A stretch of DNA of 64,000 nucleotides from Tubulanus polymorphus (lineage: Eukaryota; Nemertea; Palaeonemertea; Tubulaniformes; Tubulanidae), in contig NC_134030.1 of assembly GCF_964204645.1 (NCBI RefSeq), positions 8,492,278-8,556,277 on the forward strand, in the 5' to 3' direction. A program made the translations under genes and the position numbers. Under the pieces are notes generated by a model. It saw only the letters and a program-made list of their open reading frames with translations, searched no databases and was not told the DNA's origin. This document shows positions 15,001 to 25,248 of this stretch, piece by piece (position 1 is the first letter of the stretch; every line of letters starts with the position of its first letter).

Positions 15001-18000
15001 ACCAGAACATCACGAGTGGAAAGAACTAAGATTGCTATGTCCGTTTTTGTAATTGTTTTTTTGGTCATTTTCCACGTACACTAAGCAGTGTTGAGATCGG
15101 CAGATCTTTCAGGGATGATCATTATCATTCACGTATTCAAATGAAATGGATTGACAAAAGGAAAATAAGCAAGCCTCAAACGTTCTTGATAAATGTTCGA
15201 TTGATTTTCTCTTTAACAGAATTATCTTCGCGAACAACCCGACAATGTGATATCTTGCAACTTATTGGCACAAGTTGTAGAGTTTACGTCCGAGGTATAC
15301 AGCAACATCAATCCCGTCACGATCGAGCTGACCAGTAGAATCCTTGATACTATCAATGAAATGGTGGTCGTAAGTTTTTTTTCTATGGGCGAATCTGTTC
15401 CGACGCGTAAGACCCGTAGTATATGTTGCATTATGTATGTTGACCCACTCGACGGTCCGTATATGTTTCCAAATCAAGTTGAAATCATGAACAACAATGG
15501 TCATTTCCACACCATGCAAGTTATCACTGCATGGTCCGAACTGATGAAAAACTAGCATAGTGTTTTTATGCTACAAGAAGAAAAAACAGAACAAGCCCAA
15601 GGACTCATCCGAATTTCTATCTGCATACCGTTGTAACAAACAACTTAAATGATTGAATTTCTTTTTTCGCCAGGGAAATCATAAAAACCAGATGGTAGCT
15701 TTGGACAATAAAATCATCGATTATGTCAACTATATTCTAAGAGCTAAACAGTTCATGTCGTGTTCATCAGAACAGAGTATAGAACTAGTGTCCAATGTAA
15801 CCGGTCTTGTATATTCGCTTATTGAAGAGAACAACCCACAAACTGATAGAGTTACTAAAGTAAGTAATGCGTGCAAAAGCACATGCTATGCAATTTGGAA
15901 TCGTTCACCACTAAATCGTATCTTTGGAAAAATGCAATTTTGCACGATTTCTTGTTAAATGATCTCATTAATTTTTTTTTCAGGAATGTGTCGAATCTTT
16001 GGATAAAGGAGCTCTTTTGAATTTACTTACTGAATGCTATCTGCTGTCGAAGGTATAGACTTTTATATTACGTATACTGTTATTAGAATAGCCTTTAAAC
16101 AGAGTTCCATATCTATTTCATTAATCCGCATTTATTTTGGATGTAGATTATTTGTGCAATCTACCACATCAAGCACAAAGATACCTTATTGTACAAGGTT
16201 TTCTATATTCTTTAAATTCTAAAGCCTAAACAAAAGATGAATGTCACCAATGTGCTGTCAGCAAAAGTGGACGAAACGCCGGATGATGTCTATTCAGCAA
16301 AGAATATGGTGTTGTCGAAAGGAATGGAACCCGACTACATAAGCGGGGAAACAAAAGATTGTCTACACGAATGCGGCACTGGTTTATATCTACTGATGAG
16401 ACGAATATTCGACATCACTCCAAAATTCAGGAAAATGTGTAGGTTTATACGGGTATTACAACATACATCGCATTACTGTATATCATTTGATATAAATTTT
16501 CAAGCATAAAGGTTCTCAAATCCATTCCATCACTACCCTTCCATCTATTTGTCATACACCAGATTCGTTTGATGTACACCCGAGCGAACGGGCAGCGGTG
16601 GCACATTACGACGCAAAAAACATATCTTGCGAAGTAGTAAAGGACAACATCTTGCAGAAGGTCAACTTCCTCGTTGACAATACGGTAACGTTGAAATTCG
16701 AACTCCTCTGAAAATTTGCGGTACGAGAAAAAATGAGTAAATTAACGATTCAAATTAATGTTTCATTGAAGGCTATCCTGCGAGAGGAGGTGATTGAACG
16801 AGTGAAGTGGGAAGTGGACCGTACAAGTGGAGCAGCGAAAATCCGAGACTTAATGGACTGGGCACCGGAAATAATGAAGGATATGAAAGCTCAGCGTAAA
16901 TTATTGAAATCAAAACTGGCCACATTTCTCATGAAAAACTGGTACGTATGTGGTTGGTAATTTTGGTGTCCTCTACAATGAGAATGCAGGATAAGTTATT
17001 CGAACTGTTTTGGTTCGTAATATTTGTTTTCTTTCATAAGGAAATTGTGGAATAATTTGACAGTCGGTTGGTGCATAATGATACAGATATTCTTGCTCGT
17101 AGTGTGGAAAGCTGAAGCCACAATAAACACAGTACCTGATCCAAATGCAAATCCACTTCCTCCGGAATTATACGAGTAAGAAAACATTTCAAATATCAAT
17201 AAAATCATCAATCAATAGAAATAAGGTTAATATGATTGCTATTGATCTATATTATATGGTGTCGTACAAGCATCATTTTACTTGAAATCAAAATGTATAA
17301 TTTCTACATCATCATATCATCTCTACCTCATTATTTTAGCACGCATACATTTTACAATTACATGACGAAGGAACAATTCATGCCTATATCGTACACTTTG
17401 GGTGCCATCCAGGTATACCTGGTAGTGATTGTTGTTGCTACTTATTTCTTACTGAATCAGCCAAGACTACCGAGATTCTCCTTTCTCAGGTACGTAATGA
17501 TATCATTCAGAAGTTACAAATTCATCTGGATTCGTACTTGTTGTCTAACACATTTCTGTGCTCAAATTTTCTTAAACCTTTTGCGGCGTTTTCAAACATA
17601 TAGCCATCAACAATATTTATGATAAACCGTTTCTCAATTCTTCAGGAAGGTATATGCAAAATGTTTCAAGAAAAAGAAAAAGTCACCGAGGGTGGCACAA
17701 GATGGCGCTGACGACACATTTGACGACATGGAAGAAGATGACTATGACGAAGAAGAAGGAATTAAAAACAAACCAGATGACGATGACGACACACAAGGTC
17801 GTCTGGAAGCGAAACTATTCAGCTTTACGACCTTCTACTTCGCTGTAATTTTCAAACATTTTCAGCTTAAGACTTGACAATAAATTGAAGAAAATTGAGA
17901 AAATATCCTCGAATACTTTTTTTTCAGATAATGTTAGGTTGTTCGATTGCCGGGACAATTTATCTAGAATACTTTTTCTGCGCTATTTTACTGAACATCG

Positions 18001-20115
18001 TTAACGGTAACCAGTTATTGGCTCGGGTCATCAAAGCCGTCACTCAAAACGGTAGGAAACTGCAGTACCTAAATAACCTTGGGTGATGTCTGCATCACGA
18101 AATTCATTCTACCCTTTCTGTTTTACGATAGGTTTGTCATTGATGTGGGTCAGTATCCTAGGACTGATTTTGATCTATATCTTTGCTTTGATATCGTTTG
18201 CCACACAACGCTCTGTAATGGACGCCACTCAGAACTGGCATTGTATGACGTTGGCACAATGTTTTGTCACGATCACTAGATACGGTTTGATCGGCGATCT
18301 TCTCGATGTAAGTATACTATTTGATGGTGACAATTTCTTATGAATACGAAACATTCCAAAATCACATATTATTACAAATTAATTGGTGAAGTCGAATCAT
18401 TTCCAAAGATAATGACCATGCAAATGATATCTAGTTTAAATATTGCGTATGCCTTTTAGTTTTCTTCATACATTTTCGGATTATATTGTACGTTTTGTCA
18501 ATTGATCTTTTTTTACAGGGTATGCCCATACCCGACCAGGAAAAGTATTTTGCTCGTTTTAGTTTCTACGTTGTGTACAAACTTGCGTTTTTCATTCTCA
18601 TCACTACCATCGGTTTGAATATCATTTTCGGTATCATCGTCGACACGTTTTCTGAACTTCGTGATACAAAGGTAGACATATTGTTTCCATCATTTTCTAC
18701 AAGTCAGTACCCAAATCTAATTCTGAATTTGAATACAGGATCACTGGAATTGACTCCAAAAATCGTTGATGTGGGTTTTAAGGTTACTTTTTCTACTGCA
18801 GTGGACTGCCGAGCAAGACATGCGAGACACTTGTTTCATTTGCGGATGCGCAAGCTATGTATTTGAACACAATGGAAAGGTAAACAGTCGGAATCATAAT
18901 GAAAAGAAATAAACCGCTGACATAATGTTTCAAGATGAATATAATATACAAAGGCTCTATTAGCAATATTCGAGCATTCTAGATTGTGAATCATGAATGC
19001 ATCGAAATGATGACCACTAAATTTTACATATACAGGTCTTAAATGATCAGAAGTATCTCAATATGAACATATACATTTCGGTTACAGTAGATATTTTATG
19101 ATTATTTTAAAGGGTTTTGTTTACCACGTCGGAAAGGAACATAACATGTGGGCTTACATGTTTCTCTTTTTGAAATTAAAAGAAACAAAAGTGAACGACT
19201 TGAATGCCATTGAACTTTATCTAAGAACGAAGGTATGTATATTATATATACAGATTGGAATGAATGCGTGGACCACCAATTTTGTTGATAAATGGCCATT
19301 ATCTATTGGAAATGAATTTGTTGTCTCGTTAACGATAACTCTAAGTCTGGTACAAGTACTAGTTTACGTATATCATCTATGCGTTTGGTTTAACTACTGG
19401 GAAGTAGACAACTGGAAACCTCCTTTTTGTGATCTTGGCACATCGGGGTATAACGTTTGATATTATTTCTCCACCATACAGATAGAAGAAAAAGCCTACG
19501 ATTTCTTTCCGGTGGAAAGAGCTTTGTGTTTACAGGATGCAGAAGTTGACGAAAAAGAAATTCAACTCAACAAAATGATGGACTGCGTACAATCCATATT
19601 CGATCGACTAAGCGAAGAGGCAAATATATACCTAAAATTAGTCTACCTTAAATCTAACATCTAAATCATAAAATATTCTATGTTTTGCATCTATGATATC
19701 TTAAACTAAAACAGTGATTTAATTTGTTTTTAAATCAATTAACTACAGCATGATAGGACATAGGTCTACACGTGGATGAATATGGTGGAGAGAACATCGA
19801 CATTCTTTTTTTTGTTGAGTAGAAATGATGAAACAAAATTTTATTCCCTTTCAGGATCGCATGAAACGAATAGCCGAAGAACGTGAAAAACAGGAGAGTT
19901 GGGAAAAAGAACAACGAGAAAAGTTATATGGAAACGCTGGTGCAGGAAGTGTATCGCCACCGCCTCCACCACCTCTAACACCGCTGGCACCTTCCCAGCA
20001 GCAACATACGATAACACCAGAACAAGTTGAAATCGATGAACATCAACCAGACGTAGAGGCTGATGAGGAAGTGGCCGCAATGTTCGCAGCACAGGACACT
20101 GGCGATGTATTTTAG
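8..20115 (+). CDS. ITPR: Inositol 1,4,5-trisphosphate receptor-like calcium channel, N-terminus off the left edge
   Basis: Spliced gene, about 2,288 codons in the window, all exon phases consistent. Exons: 8-58, 133-213, 564-758, 1636-1695, 2145-2225, 2514-2636, 3168-3272, 3518-3628, 3863-3940, 4073-4205, 6099-6208, 6413-6529, 6621-6756, 7099-7198, 7362-7416, 7831-7961, 8042-8129, 8227-8334, 8679-8815, 8949-9016, 9173-9396, 9514-9752, 9803-9920, 10013-10203, 10442-10555, 11011-11092, 11177-11263, 11368-11472, 12310-12387, 12547-12694, 12831-12963, 13118-13273, 13470-13626, 13761-13858, 14013-14112, 14259-14465, 14661-14777, 15220-15369, 15674-15859, 15984-16052, 16225-16438, 16563-16684, 16772-16941, 17041-17175, 17340-17489, 17646-17844, 17928-18051, 18132-18307, 18519-18671, 18802-18879, 19113-19232, 19482-19619, 19855-20115. 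Order matches IP3 receptors: armadillo ligand-core half, RIH and RIH-associated regions, six membrane segments, CFICG zinc motif with HNMWAY, C-terminal coiled coil. Family members release Ca2+ from the ER. The first exon boundary and exon 2145-2225 are less certain. Confidence 0.9.
133..758 (+). other. Armadillo half of the IP3-binding core, with altered contact residues
   Basis: Exons 133-213 and 564-758 encode the helical half of the ligand-binding core. The basic motif VKERQKLLRN (181-204) aligns with the RxxxKxxR motif of animal IP3 receptors (R504, K508, R511 in the vertebrate type 1 receptor). It keeps K508 and R511 and has Lys for R504. The second contact patch, Tyr-Arg-Lys in canonical receptors (567-569), reads Ser-Gln-Lys here (684-692). 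Seen: the residues. Known: their role in phosphate contact. Inferred: ligand binding is weakened or lost. The beta-trefoil half lies outside the window, so the other contacts cannot be judged. Confidence 0.7.
786..961. mobile_element. pogo/Tc1-like MITE in a channel intron
   Basis: Terminal inverted repeats of the form (C/G)AGT(T/G)GA(T/A)CCTCGTTAATACG face each other. The right end reads as CAGTGGAACCTCG on the opposite strand and both ends are flanked by TA. The inside is AT-rich with no ORF. Related copies lie at 36173-36341, 39368-39499 and 60005-60153. Confidence 0.6.
1168..1382. repeat. Foldback inverted repeat in a channel intron
   Basis: Two almost perfect arms of about 98 bases (from AAGATAAAATCCC to the matching GGGATTTTATCTT) surround a short loop near 1266-1285. 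The inner arm carries the motif ACGACGTTTCGATCTC. In RNA it would form a very long hairpin. A diverged relative of one arm is at 49501-49612 in an SPOP intron, so this is a dispersed family. Confidence 0.85.
4613..5623 (+). CDS. GPCR-A: single-exon class A GPCR nested in a channel intron
   Basis: Intact 336-aa ORF inside the channel intron 4206-6098, same strand. The first ATG (MSNIT, an N-glycosylation sequon) is at 4613; the frame opens two codons earlier with a GTG. Seven hydrophobic segments are visible. TM1 has GTFLN (N1.50), TM2 has ATADIG (D2.50), TM3 ends FDRF in place of DRY, TM6 lacks CWxP and has CCNCGQ, and TM7 has NSAINFIVY in place of NPxxY. ECL2 has SPCYG, but no Cys is seen at the usual start of TM3. 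The TM6/TM7 pattern resembles invertebrate FMRFamide-receptor-like peptide GPCRs; the ligand is unknown. GPCR-B and GPCR-C are close paralogues. Confidence 0.9.
   Translation: MSNITELCYNTPSLYKKRFHYLYGIGPIGVVGTFLNIACVAIFYRSTTSSAFLTLFVLATADIGVSVSTVFYHIGVIASKYIYYEPEIVYETKFDDGAFAMYVFANNSMQLFWRWRNVVTLLVSFDRFIHVYWPLSARRYWKINHCIVYSVTSFLLFCGFHIFYAFYAFVRIPVTSPCYGRHVLDRKYRKFRRADLIFIVNMIHLYLPSAGIVTFTCLLIYKLITYTKSNGKEIGHAHGKKSIDVQSTVMIVGAAILFICCNCGQIAIDLINRFPNILGSAKPVDKDGWRVFWTDIYLTNEYSNAINSAINFIVYFIVSRSFRSELSKSLHICTPK
5807..5812 (+). terminator. Poly(A) signal after GPCR-A (AATAAA)
   Basis: A canonical AATAAA lies about 185 bases after the GPCR-A stop and still inside the host intron. This supports the nested gene being a transcription unit of its own. 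Confidence 0.5.
17041..18671 (+). other. Six-transmembrane pore region of the IP3R-like channel
   Basis: Hydrophobic segments fall in exons 17041-17175 (S1), 17340-17489 (S2), 17646-17844 and 17928-18051 (S3/S4, ending in the S4-S5 linker RVIKAVTQNG), 18132-18307 (S5, pore helix and filter) and 18519-18671 (S6, ending GIIVDTFSELRD). A strongly acidic cytosolic or luminal loop with runs of Asp/Glu lies in exon 17646-17844. The selectivity filter, GGVGD in most IP3 receptors and GGGIGD in ryanodine receptors, is YGLIGD at 18281-18298. The final Gly-Asp is kept but the glycines before it are replaced, which could change conductance or selectivity. Confidence 0.8.
19620..19854 (+). other. Probable GC-AG intron before the last channel exon
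   Basis: Exon 19482-19619 runs in phase 0 into the donor GAG|GCAAAT. No usable GT donor is seen nearby in the right phase. The acceptor at 19854 opens a phase-0 terminal exon with a plausible charged and proline-rich tail. If the intron is not spliced, translation reads on for 14 residues and stops at 19664. Confidence 0.55.
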
Positions 20116-20146
20116 ATCTAAGTTGAATCATATATTGTAAAATGAA

Positions 20147-20152
20147 ATTAAA
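20147..20152 (+). terminator. Candidate poly(A) signal of the channel gene (ATTAAA)
   Basis: ATTAAA lies about 32 bases after the channel stop codon, the usual variant hexamer at a short 3' UTR distance. Confidence 0.4.
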
Positions 20153-20423
20153 GGTTGATACGTTGAAAAATTGAAAAACAAAAATTCAAGCAGCGAGGCA
20201 ATATAAGGGCTGAGGCGGATCTAGGGAAGTCTTGTGTTGTCGTATTGACACTTATGCAAATGTCAATTATGAAGAAATGTAAAATTGAAGTGTAAATTCG
20301 ATGTGTAGCTTAGTTTAAGTGTCGAGGTGTTCAGGTCCAGTAATTTTTCCAATTTTTTAAAAAAGCTTTTGATCAGCCACTGAGAGACGAATTTATTTGT
20401 TTTGCTGTTTTGCTTAGTGATGT

Positions 20424-20452
20424 CAGGGAAGTGTGATGATCACACTTCCCTG
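20424..20452. repeat. Short perfect hairpin
   Basis: CAGGGAAGTGTGA, three bases, then its exact reverse complement. A looser pairing of the same words occurs at about 2711-2746, so it may be the end motif of a repeat. No coding role is seen. Confidence 0.6.
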
Positions 20453-20938
20453 GTGATGTAAACCACTTTGTGACGGTAAAGCACCTCATCCCGGAAAACG
20501 ACCGATATTGGTGCCCACATAATCTTATTTTATAGATATGTAATATAATGTACAGTGTACAAACAAACAGCGGTGTTATCATTTATGCGAAAAAAATGCG
20601 TATATCCATATTTTACTATAAAGATTTTATTTGCCGTTAAAAATTAACCTGTGAAGTATTGTTTGTCAAACATTTTTACTGAAGTTATTTTTTTCAGTTG
20701 CTATTTGTACAATAAACAGTATTATATCGAAAAAATTACCTGAATCTTTACGTCCATCGTTTTTGGCGCCAACATAATCATCACGGTAGTTATGGCGACT
20801 TCATGCATCCATCATTTCCTCATTATATCGTATTTTGTCCAAATCACCCTCAATTAAAGTTGTTACTTGCATCGCAGTCAATATCACCATTCACTCCCAC
20901 CAGCAGTTCACTGGAAGGCTTCATTTGGGAAAGTGAGG

Positions 20939-21937
20939 ATGTCTAATGTTACGGATATCTGCTTCAACACTCCATCAGTGTACAAGAAACGTTTCCATTA
21001 TCTGTACGGCATTGGGCCAATCGGAGTTGTCGGCACTTTTCTCAATATTGTCTGCGCCGTCGTTTTCTATGGTTCGATGTCCTCTTCAGCGTACCTGACG
21101 CTGTTCGTTTTGGCTGTGGCTGATATTGGTGTATCGATGTCGACGATTTGCTACCACATAGGCGTTATTGCATCAAAGTACATATATTATGAACCGGAAA
21201 TCGTGTATGAAACCAAATTTGACGATGGGGCGTTTGCTATGTTCGTTTTTGCCAACAGTTCTTTACAGCTATTTTGGAGATGGCGAAATGTCGTTACACT
21301 TTTGGTATCATTCGATCGATTTATTCACGTTTACTGGCCTCTATCGGCTCGGCGATACTGGAGAATCAAACACTGTATTGTATATTCCGTGGTCACATTT
21401 CTAATGTTTGTCGTGTTTCACGTTGTGTATGCCTATTATACGTTCGCACGAGAACCGGTTACAAGTCCGTGTTATGGAAAACACGTACTGGAAAGAAAAT
21501 ATCGAATATTTAGCAGATCTAGAGCAAATTTGATATTCGCTGTTAATATGATCCATCTTTACCTTCCATCAGCTGGTATCGTAATTTTTACGTGTCTTTT
21601 AATTCATAAATTGATGTCCTATTCAAAATCACAAGAAAAAGAAATAGGACACGCGCACGGGAAGAAATCCATCGATATACAAAGCACTGTCATGATCGTT
21701 GGAGCCGCCATTTTGTTTATTTGTTGCAATTGCGGTCAAATGGCTATCGATCTCATATACAGTTTCCCCGATATGCTGGGATCTGCTAAACCAGTGGGTA
21801 AAGACAGTTGGCGAGTTTTCTGGACAGATATTTATCTGACCAATGAATACTCAAATGCCATCAATTCTGCCATAAACTTCATCGTGTATGTTATGGTAAG
21901 CAGACGTTTCCGTAGCGAACTGAGAAAGTTACTGTGA
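20939..21937 (+). CDS. GPCR-B: single-exon class A GPCR, tandem paralogue
   Basis: Intact 332-aa receptor just downstream of the channel gene on the same strand. The start is the ATG of MSNVTDIC, which matches the GPCR-A start; the longer frame to the left opens only with TTG. Same signature as GPCR-A: N-terminal sequon, GTFLN in TM1, AVADIG in TM2, FDRF after TM3, SPCYG in ECL2, CCNCGQ in TM6, NSAINFIVY in TM7. Many synonymous bases are shared with GPCR-C, which shows recent duplication. The cytoplasmic tail is very short (RSELRKLL). Ligand not predictable. Confidence 0.9.
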   Translation: MSNVTDICFNTPSVYKKRFHYLYGIGPIGVVGTFLNIVCAVVFYGSMSSSAYLTLFVLAVADIGVSMSTICYHIGVIASKYIYYEPEIVYETKFDDGAFAMFVFANSSLQLFWRWRNVVTLLVSFDRFIHVYWPLSARRYWRIKHCIVYSVVTFLMFVVFHVVYAYYTFAREPVTSPCYGKHVLERKYRIFSRSRANLIFAVNMIHLYLPSAGIVIFTCLLIHKLMSYSKSQEKEIGHAHGKKSIDIQSTVMIVGAAILFICCNCGQMAIDLIYSFPDMLGSAKPVGKDSWRVFWTDIYLTNEYSNAINSAINFIVYVMVSRRFRSELRKLL

Positions 21938-22394
21938 AATACTCGTCTCCAATAACCTCCAACTGATTTACATGTGATTTTGGTTTGTTGCCTTAATCCC
22001 CCTAGTTCGTGGAAATCAGAATGTTTGATGATGAAAGTTTAGTTGAGACTGAAATTATTAGGAGGGGAAGGGGCATACGCTGACGCTGCTCTTGGCCATA
22101 GAAGACTGCACATGCAATACCGATTGACACTATCGATATAGTAATATTGAATTATGAATACCGGGATGTTGACAATATTTTGAAATAATTTGGCTGAATT
22201 TCATCCATTGCCTATCAAATAGGGGAACAACTAAATCAGGAAATAACGACATACGACAACTCTGATAACGATGCAAAAATATACCAGATTATAGATGTAA
22301 AACTCATATATGAACACAGCTGGTTATGATTGGTTACTCGCTCGTGACTATAGTGACGTTAAGCGGCAACATTTACTGAGAAAATCCGTGTGAG

Positions 22395-22935
22395 ATTGCC
22401 CATACCCAACTACGAGAAATATTTTTCTCGTTTTGGTTTCTACATCGCACACAAACCTGCGTTTTTTCATTCTTATCGCCATCGGTTTAGTACGTGACCG
22501 TACATGTTTCTGTTTTTGGATTTAAAGAAACAAAAGTGATTGACTTGAATGCCATTGAACTTTATCTAAGAACGAAGGTATGTATATATACAGACTAGAA
22601 TGAATGTGTGGACACCCAATTTTGTTAATTATTGGACATGAATTTGAAATCTACGCAACATCTTTGAGAATATATAACTCTTCGTCTGGTACAGGCACTA
22701 GTTTACGTATATCATCTATGCGTCTGGTCTAACTACTGGGAAGTAGACAACTGGAAACCTCTTTTGTGATCTTGACACATCTGGGTATAACATTTCATAT
22801 TATTACTCCACCAAATATATAGAAGAAAGAGCCTACGATTTCTTTCCGGTGAAACAAGCGCTGTGTTTATAGGATAGGAGAGTTGACGAAAAGGAAGATG
22901 GACCACAAACAATCCATATTTGATCAAGTTAAGAG
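22395..22935 (+). pseudogene. Decayed copy of the channel 3' exons
   Basis: Pieces match channel exons 18519-18671 (first two thirds), 19113-19232 and 19482-19619 together with their intron text. The segment corresponding to about 18,626-19,150 is missing, so the S6 piece is joined directly to the HNMWAY exon piece, and the zinc-motif exon is lost. Single-base losses and stops (for example near 22870) break the frame. It is the left part of duplication copy 2 and cannot encode a working channel. Confidence 0.85.
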
Positions 22936-23596
22936 GAAAATATAGTCCCAATGCTTTGGGGGCTGCAGTACCCCTTGGTAAATTTCTCTCCGTATTATAA
23001 ACTTCCAGTTTTTCACTGCTACATTTCAAAGACAAGGTACATTTTCGAATATAAGAGATGATCAAGCAGTGCCTATCAACAAACAGAATGCACGAAAAAC
23101 AGACCAGTTTTTCAAATATTTCTCGGGGACGACCGGAAGAGCACCCCTTCTTTAAAATCCTGGATCCGCCCTTGTAAACAAATTGACGGCAAAGCACCTC
23201 ATTCCGTAAAACGAACAATAAAGCTTCCCATGCCATGTAAGGAGATATTTGATATAACGTACAGTATACAAACAAACAGTGGTGATATTATTGAATATGA
23301 ATATGAACTCAGCCTGCATTGGCAAGATGTGTGATGATGATGTAACATAAATGTACATATATAAGCTTATATATTCTTTGTTTCTATAAATGCTATTAAT
23401 CGTCTATTGTTTTTTTTTAGCACCAACGTAATCATCGTGGTAAGTATCCTGGTGACTTCATGCATCAATCATTTCCCCATTATATCGTATTATGTCCAAA
23501 TCACCTCCAATTAAAGGTGTTATTTGCATCGCAGTCAATATCACCATTCACTCCCACCAGCAGTTCACTGAAAGGCTTCATTTTGGGAAAGTTAGG

Positions 23597-24589
23597 ATGT
23601 CTAATGTTACGGATATCTGCTTCAACACTCCATCAGTGTACAAGAAACGTTTCCATTATCTGTACGGCATTGGGCCAATCGGAGTTGTCGGCACTTTTCT
23701 CAATATTGTCTGCGCCGTAGTTTTCTATGGTTCGATGTCCTCTTCAGCGTACCTGACGCTGTTCGTTTTGGCTGTGGCTGATATTGGTGTATCGATGTCG
23801 ACGATTTTCTACCACATAGGCGTTATTGCATCAAAGTACATATATTATGAACCGGAAATTGTATATGAAACCCAATTTGACGATGGGGCGTTTGCCATGT
23901 TCGTTTTTGCCAACAGTTCTTTACAGCTATTTTGGAGATGGCGAAATGTCGTTACACTTTTGGTATCATTCGATCGTTTTATTCACGTTTACTGGCCTCT
24001 ATCAGCTCGGCGATACTGGAAAATCAAACACTGTATTGTATATTCCGTGGTCTCATTTCTAATGTTTGTCGTGTTTCACGTTGTGTATGCCTATAACACG
24101 TTCGCACGAAAGCCGGTTACAAGTCCGTGTTATGGAAAACACGTACTGGAAAGAAAATATCGAGTATTTAGCAAATATAGAGCAAATTTGATATTCGTTG
24201 TTAATATGATCCATCTTTACCTTCCATCAGCTGGTATCGTAATTTTTACGTGCCTTTTAATTCACAAATTGATTTCCTACTCAAAATCACTAGAAAAAGA
24301 AATAGGACACGCGCACGGAAAGAAATCCATCGATGTACAAAGCACTGTCATGATCGTTGGAGCCGCCATCTTGTTTATTTGTTGCAATTCTGTTCAAATG
24401 GTTATCGATGTTATTTATAGTTTCCCCGATATACTGGGATCTGCGAAACCAGTGGACGAAGACGGTTGGCGAGATTTCGGGACAGATTTTTATTTGACCA
24501 ATGAATACTCAAATGCCATCAATTCTGCCATAAACTTCATCGTGTATGTTATGGTAAGCAGACGTTTCCGTTGCGAACTGAGAATATAA
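23597..24589 (+). CDS. GPCR-C: single-exon class A GPCR, tandem paralogue
   Basis: Intact 330-aa receptor, nearly identical to GPCR-B over most of its length. The start is placed at MSNVTDIC by homology. An in-frame ATG 105 bases upstream (23492) exists, but the matching codon in GPCR-B is not ATG. TM3 ends FDRF, TM7 is NSAINFIVY. TM6 differs: CCNSVQMVIDVI instead of CCNCGQMAIDLI. The C-terminus ends RCELRI, shorter by two residues. The third extracellular region differs most (EDGWRDFGTDFY), which would fit ligand divergence. Confidence 0.9.
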   Translation: MSNVTDICFNTPSVYKKRFHYLYGIGPIGVVGTFLNIVCAVVFYGSMSSSAYLTLFVLAVADIGVSMSTIFYHIGVIASKYIYYEPEIVYETQFDDGAFAMFVFANSSLQLFWRWRNVVTLLVSFDRFIHVYWPLSARRYWKIKHCIVYSVVSFLMFVVFHVVYAYNTFARKPVTSPCYGKHVLERKYRVFSKYRANLIFVVNMIHLYLPSAGIVIFTCLLIHKLISYSKSLEKEIGHAHGKKSIDVQSTVMIVGAAILFICCNSVQMVIDVIYSFPDILGSAKPVDEDGWRDFGTDFYLTNEYSNAINSAINFIVYVMVSRRFRCELRI

Positions 24590-24613
24590 CTGTAAAATAC
24601 TCGTCTCCAATAA

Positions 24614-25115
24614 GGCCACACCAAAAGAAAACCCTGTTTCTCGGGCCCGACCGACCCGATATTTCCCCATTTCAAATAATCATTTTCAGAATAAAATATA
24701 ATCGCCTACCGACCCTTTTTCAAAATTTTAGGTGAAATAACTAATTTCGAAAATATATATGTGGCCGACCGACTACCAAACTCCTTTCTCGTAAATATCT
24801 TTTTTTAACCAAATCGTGATGTCGGCACTGAGATCAACATCATAAAAACATTTTATTATATCGGATTTAAAATTTGATTCTGGAAATGGCGCAGCCATGC
24901 TCAGAAAACTTTGCTAATCGGACTTCGATGGCGACATTGGATTGTAAAATTCCAGGGATTCCGAATAAAATATAGTTTTTCTTATAGTTAATTGTACAAA
25001 CACCTCAATTTCCTTTTATTATTGTGGTCTACTAGCTGTTAATCATATTCCTGACTAAAAATTTTGTCCAGTAAAACTATTTACGGCAACCTACCCACTG
25101 ATAGAAGAATAAACG
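24614..25115. mobile_element. MITE with GGCCACACCAAAAG terminal repeat, right end missing
   Basis: The left end GGCCACACCAAAAGAAAA follows TAA and the inside is colinear with the reverse complement of the element at 43908-44227, but about 270 bases longer. The element entered at CTCCAATAA, a site still uninterrupted after GPCR-B, so insertion came after the tandem duplication. The right terminal repeat is not found. TAA target and GG ends suggest a PIF/Harbinger relative. Confidence 0.65.
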
Positions 25116-25136
25116 ATATTTTTGCATTTTCTGATT

Positions 25137-25248
25137 CAGGGAGGGGTGCACCTCCAAAATAAGGCATATCACATAATAAAATTTTGAGGGCAACTTGACA
25201 TTTTCACGGGCTTCACACCGCCTGTAGCCCCCCTTGGATCGATCCCTG
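25137..25248. mobile_element. Small inverted-repeat element (CAGGGA ends)
   Basis: CAGGGAGGGGTGCACCTCC on the left faces GGATCGATCCCTG on the right; only the outer six bases pair well. It may be a degraded MITE adjoining the GGCCACACC element. Confidence 0.3.

Larger units (their letters stand above)
18519..22394 (+). repeat. Tandem segmental duplication, copy 1 (channel 3' end + GPCR-B)
   Basis: The block starting at the S6 exon of the channel gene and running through GPCR-B and its 3' flank is repeated at 22395-25770. Matching landmarks include the S6 exon start, the intron text after 19232, a non-coding stretch around 20470-20580 (matches 23180-23280), the GPCR 5' flank and the GPCR. The two copies join where the copy 1 flank ending in CCGTGTGAG runs directly into a sequence matching the S6 exon. 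Confidence 0.85.

Noticed and set aside
20867-20938. N-terminal extension of GPCR-B.
   Set aside because: It opens with TTG, not ATG; homology with the other two receptors starts at MSN(V/I)T.
22733-23275. 180-codon minus-strand ORF.
   Set aside because: It spans the dead channel tail, a repeat insert and GPCR-C flank DNA; no domain is recognisable.
23492-23596. Upstream ATG extension of GPCR-C.
   Set aside because: The equivalent region of GPCR-B has no ATG, and the extension lacks a signal peptide; homology favours 23597.
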